Source of the DNA: Terrimonas sp.
Lineage (GTDB): Bacteria; Bacteroidota; Bacteroidia; Chitinophagales; Chitinophagaceae
Length of the DNA: 64,000 bases
Assembly (NCBI GenBank): GCA_016125075.1
Contig: WGMO01000007.1
Span: 62,001-126,000 of the forward strand
Reading direction: 5' to 3'
Position numbers and translations under genes: made by a program
In this document: piece by piece, positions 63,618-64,000 of the stretch
Layout: the number at the start of each line of letters is the position of its first letter
How positions within the stretch are numbered: position 1 is the stretch's first letter
Notes under the pieces: generated by a model
What the model saw: the letters and a program-made list of their open reading frames with translations, nothing else
Told to the model about the DNA's origin: nothing
Databases searched by the model: none

Positions 63618-64000
63618 ATGAAAACTAAAATTCTTTTACCTTTTGTATTGCTGGCGGTGCTCGTTGCCTGTAACAAAGATAAGTTCCAGACTACACCCAC
63701 TATTAAAATAAAGAATATTAATACGGATGTCGTGGAAGCTCCTAATGGCACCCTAAAGGTCATCCTCGAATCAACAGATAAGGAAGGCGATGAAGGAGGT
63801 GGTGAAATCACCTATATCAGGGTTCGGACAAATATCAACCCCATCCCCAACCCTACATTATATGATAAGATCGATACGGTTAAATATACCATCCCCTCAT
63901 TTCCAAAAACATCCAAAAAAGACATTGAAATTGAGATCCCCTATAATTTCATGGATGAAGATCCCAATAAGAATGATACCATGTATTTCAAATTTACTTT
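63618..64000 (+). CDS. Unknown lipoprotein (3' end outside window)
   Basis: The frame opens at ATG 63618-63620 and is still open at the window edge after about 127 residues. It begins with a lipoprotein signal (KTKILLPFVLLAVLVAC, Cys18) followed by NKDKFQTTPTIKIKN. The rest is a beta-strand-rich, acidic sequence with phrases like VILESTDKEGDEGG and IEIEIPYNFMDEDPNKND. These resemble Ig-like or cadherin-like modules, but no family is recognised. It is divergent from the LuxE-like gene by 53 bp. Confidence 0.75.
   Translation, partial: MKTKILLPFVLLAVLVACNKDKFQTTPTIKIKNINTDVVEAPNGTLKVILESTDKEGDEGGGEITYIRVRTNINPIPNPTLYDKIDTVKYTIPSFPKTSKKDIEIEIPYNFMDEDPNKNDTMYFKFT

Overview
The window looks like a chromosomal segment of a Bacteroidota bacterium, most likely of the Chitinophagaceae/Sphingobacteriia type. 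The evidence is a SusC/SusD pair, a type IX secretion (T9SS) C-terminal sorting domain, lipoproteins with short CKK/CNK starts, few Shine-Dalgarno sequences, and promoter-like sites of the TTTG-N19-TAnnTTTG type used in this phylum. No rRNA, tRNA, insertion sequence, phage gene or CRISPR array was seen. Two genes run off the edges: amt on the left and a lipoprotein on the right.

Left part (1-19.8 kb, all minus strand): nitrogen assimilation and branched-chain amino acid synthesis. It holds an ammonium transporter (amt), glutamate synthase (gltB, gltD), a complete ilv set (ilvE, ilvD, a DinB-like gene, ilvB, ilvN, ilvC, ilvA) and leuA, leuC, leuD, leuB. Between leuB and ilvE lies what looks like a ribosome-mediated attenuator. 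It has a promoter, a 34-codon leader peptide packed with Ile/Val/Leu codons, a strong intrinsic terminator, a competing antiterminator pairing, and a hairpin at the ilvE ribosome entry region. amt and gltB share a 15-bp upstream motif, a candidate nitrogen-control site.

Middle (20-35 kb): an unknown plus-strand protein faces a long minus-strand operon. Read in transcription order from 35.1 kb, the operon encodes a GH28 polygalacturonase, a GH88/105 unsaturated-uronyl hydrolase with an extra C-terminal domain, uxaB, uxaA, uxaC, kduD, kduI, kdgK, a YhcH-like protein, KDPG aldolase and an ExuT-like transporter. It takes both saturated galacturonate and the unsaturated uronate made by lyases to 2-keto-3-deoxygluconate (KDG), then to pyruvate and glyceraldehyde-3-phosphate. 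Its terminator lies inside the coding end of the facing gene.

Right part (35.3-61.3 kb): a pectin utilisation locus. Transcription starts with susC and susD, then a lipoprotein of the DUF4957/DUF5123 type, a PL1 pectate lyase, and a 2,492-residue protein joining PL1, CE8, Ig-like repeats, four ~205-residue repeats and a T9SS tail. After a terminator come a rhamnogalacturonan acetylesterase, an alpha/beta esterase, a CE8-esterase fusion and a GH43 enzyme. These are followed by a non-phosphorylating L-fucose/L-rhamnose-type deoxysugar pathway: FucP-like permease, mutarotase, two SDR dehydrogenases, FAH-family hydrolase and lactonase. No deoxysugar-acid dehydratase is encoded next to it; uxaA is the only sugar-acid dehydratase in the window. 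A LacI-family regulator is divergent from susC. A near-palindromic site in the susC/lacI gap recurs upstream of the GH28 gene, so one regulator may tie the outer-membrane locus to the uronate operon.

At the far right are a LuxE-like acyltransferase, which abuts the lacI gene stop to stop, and the start of an unknown lipoprotein.
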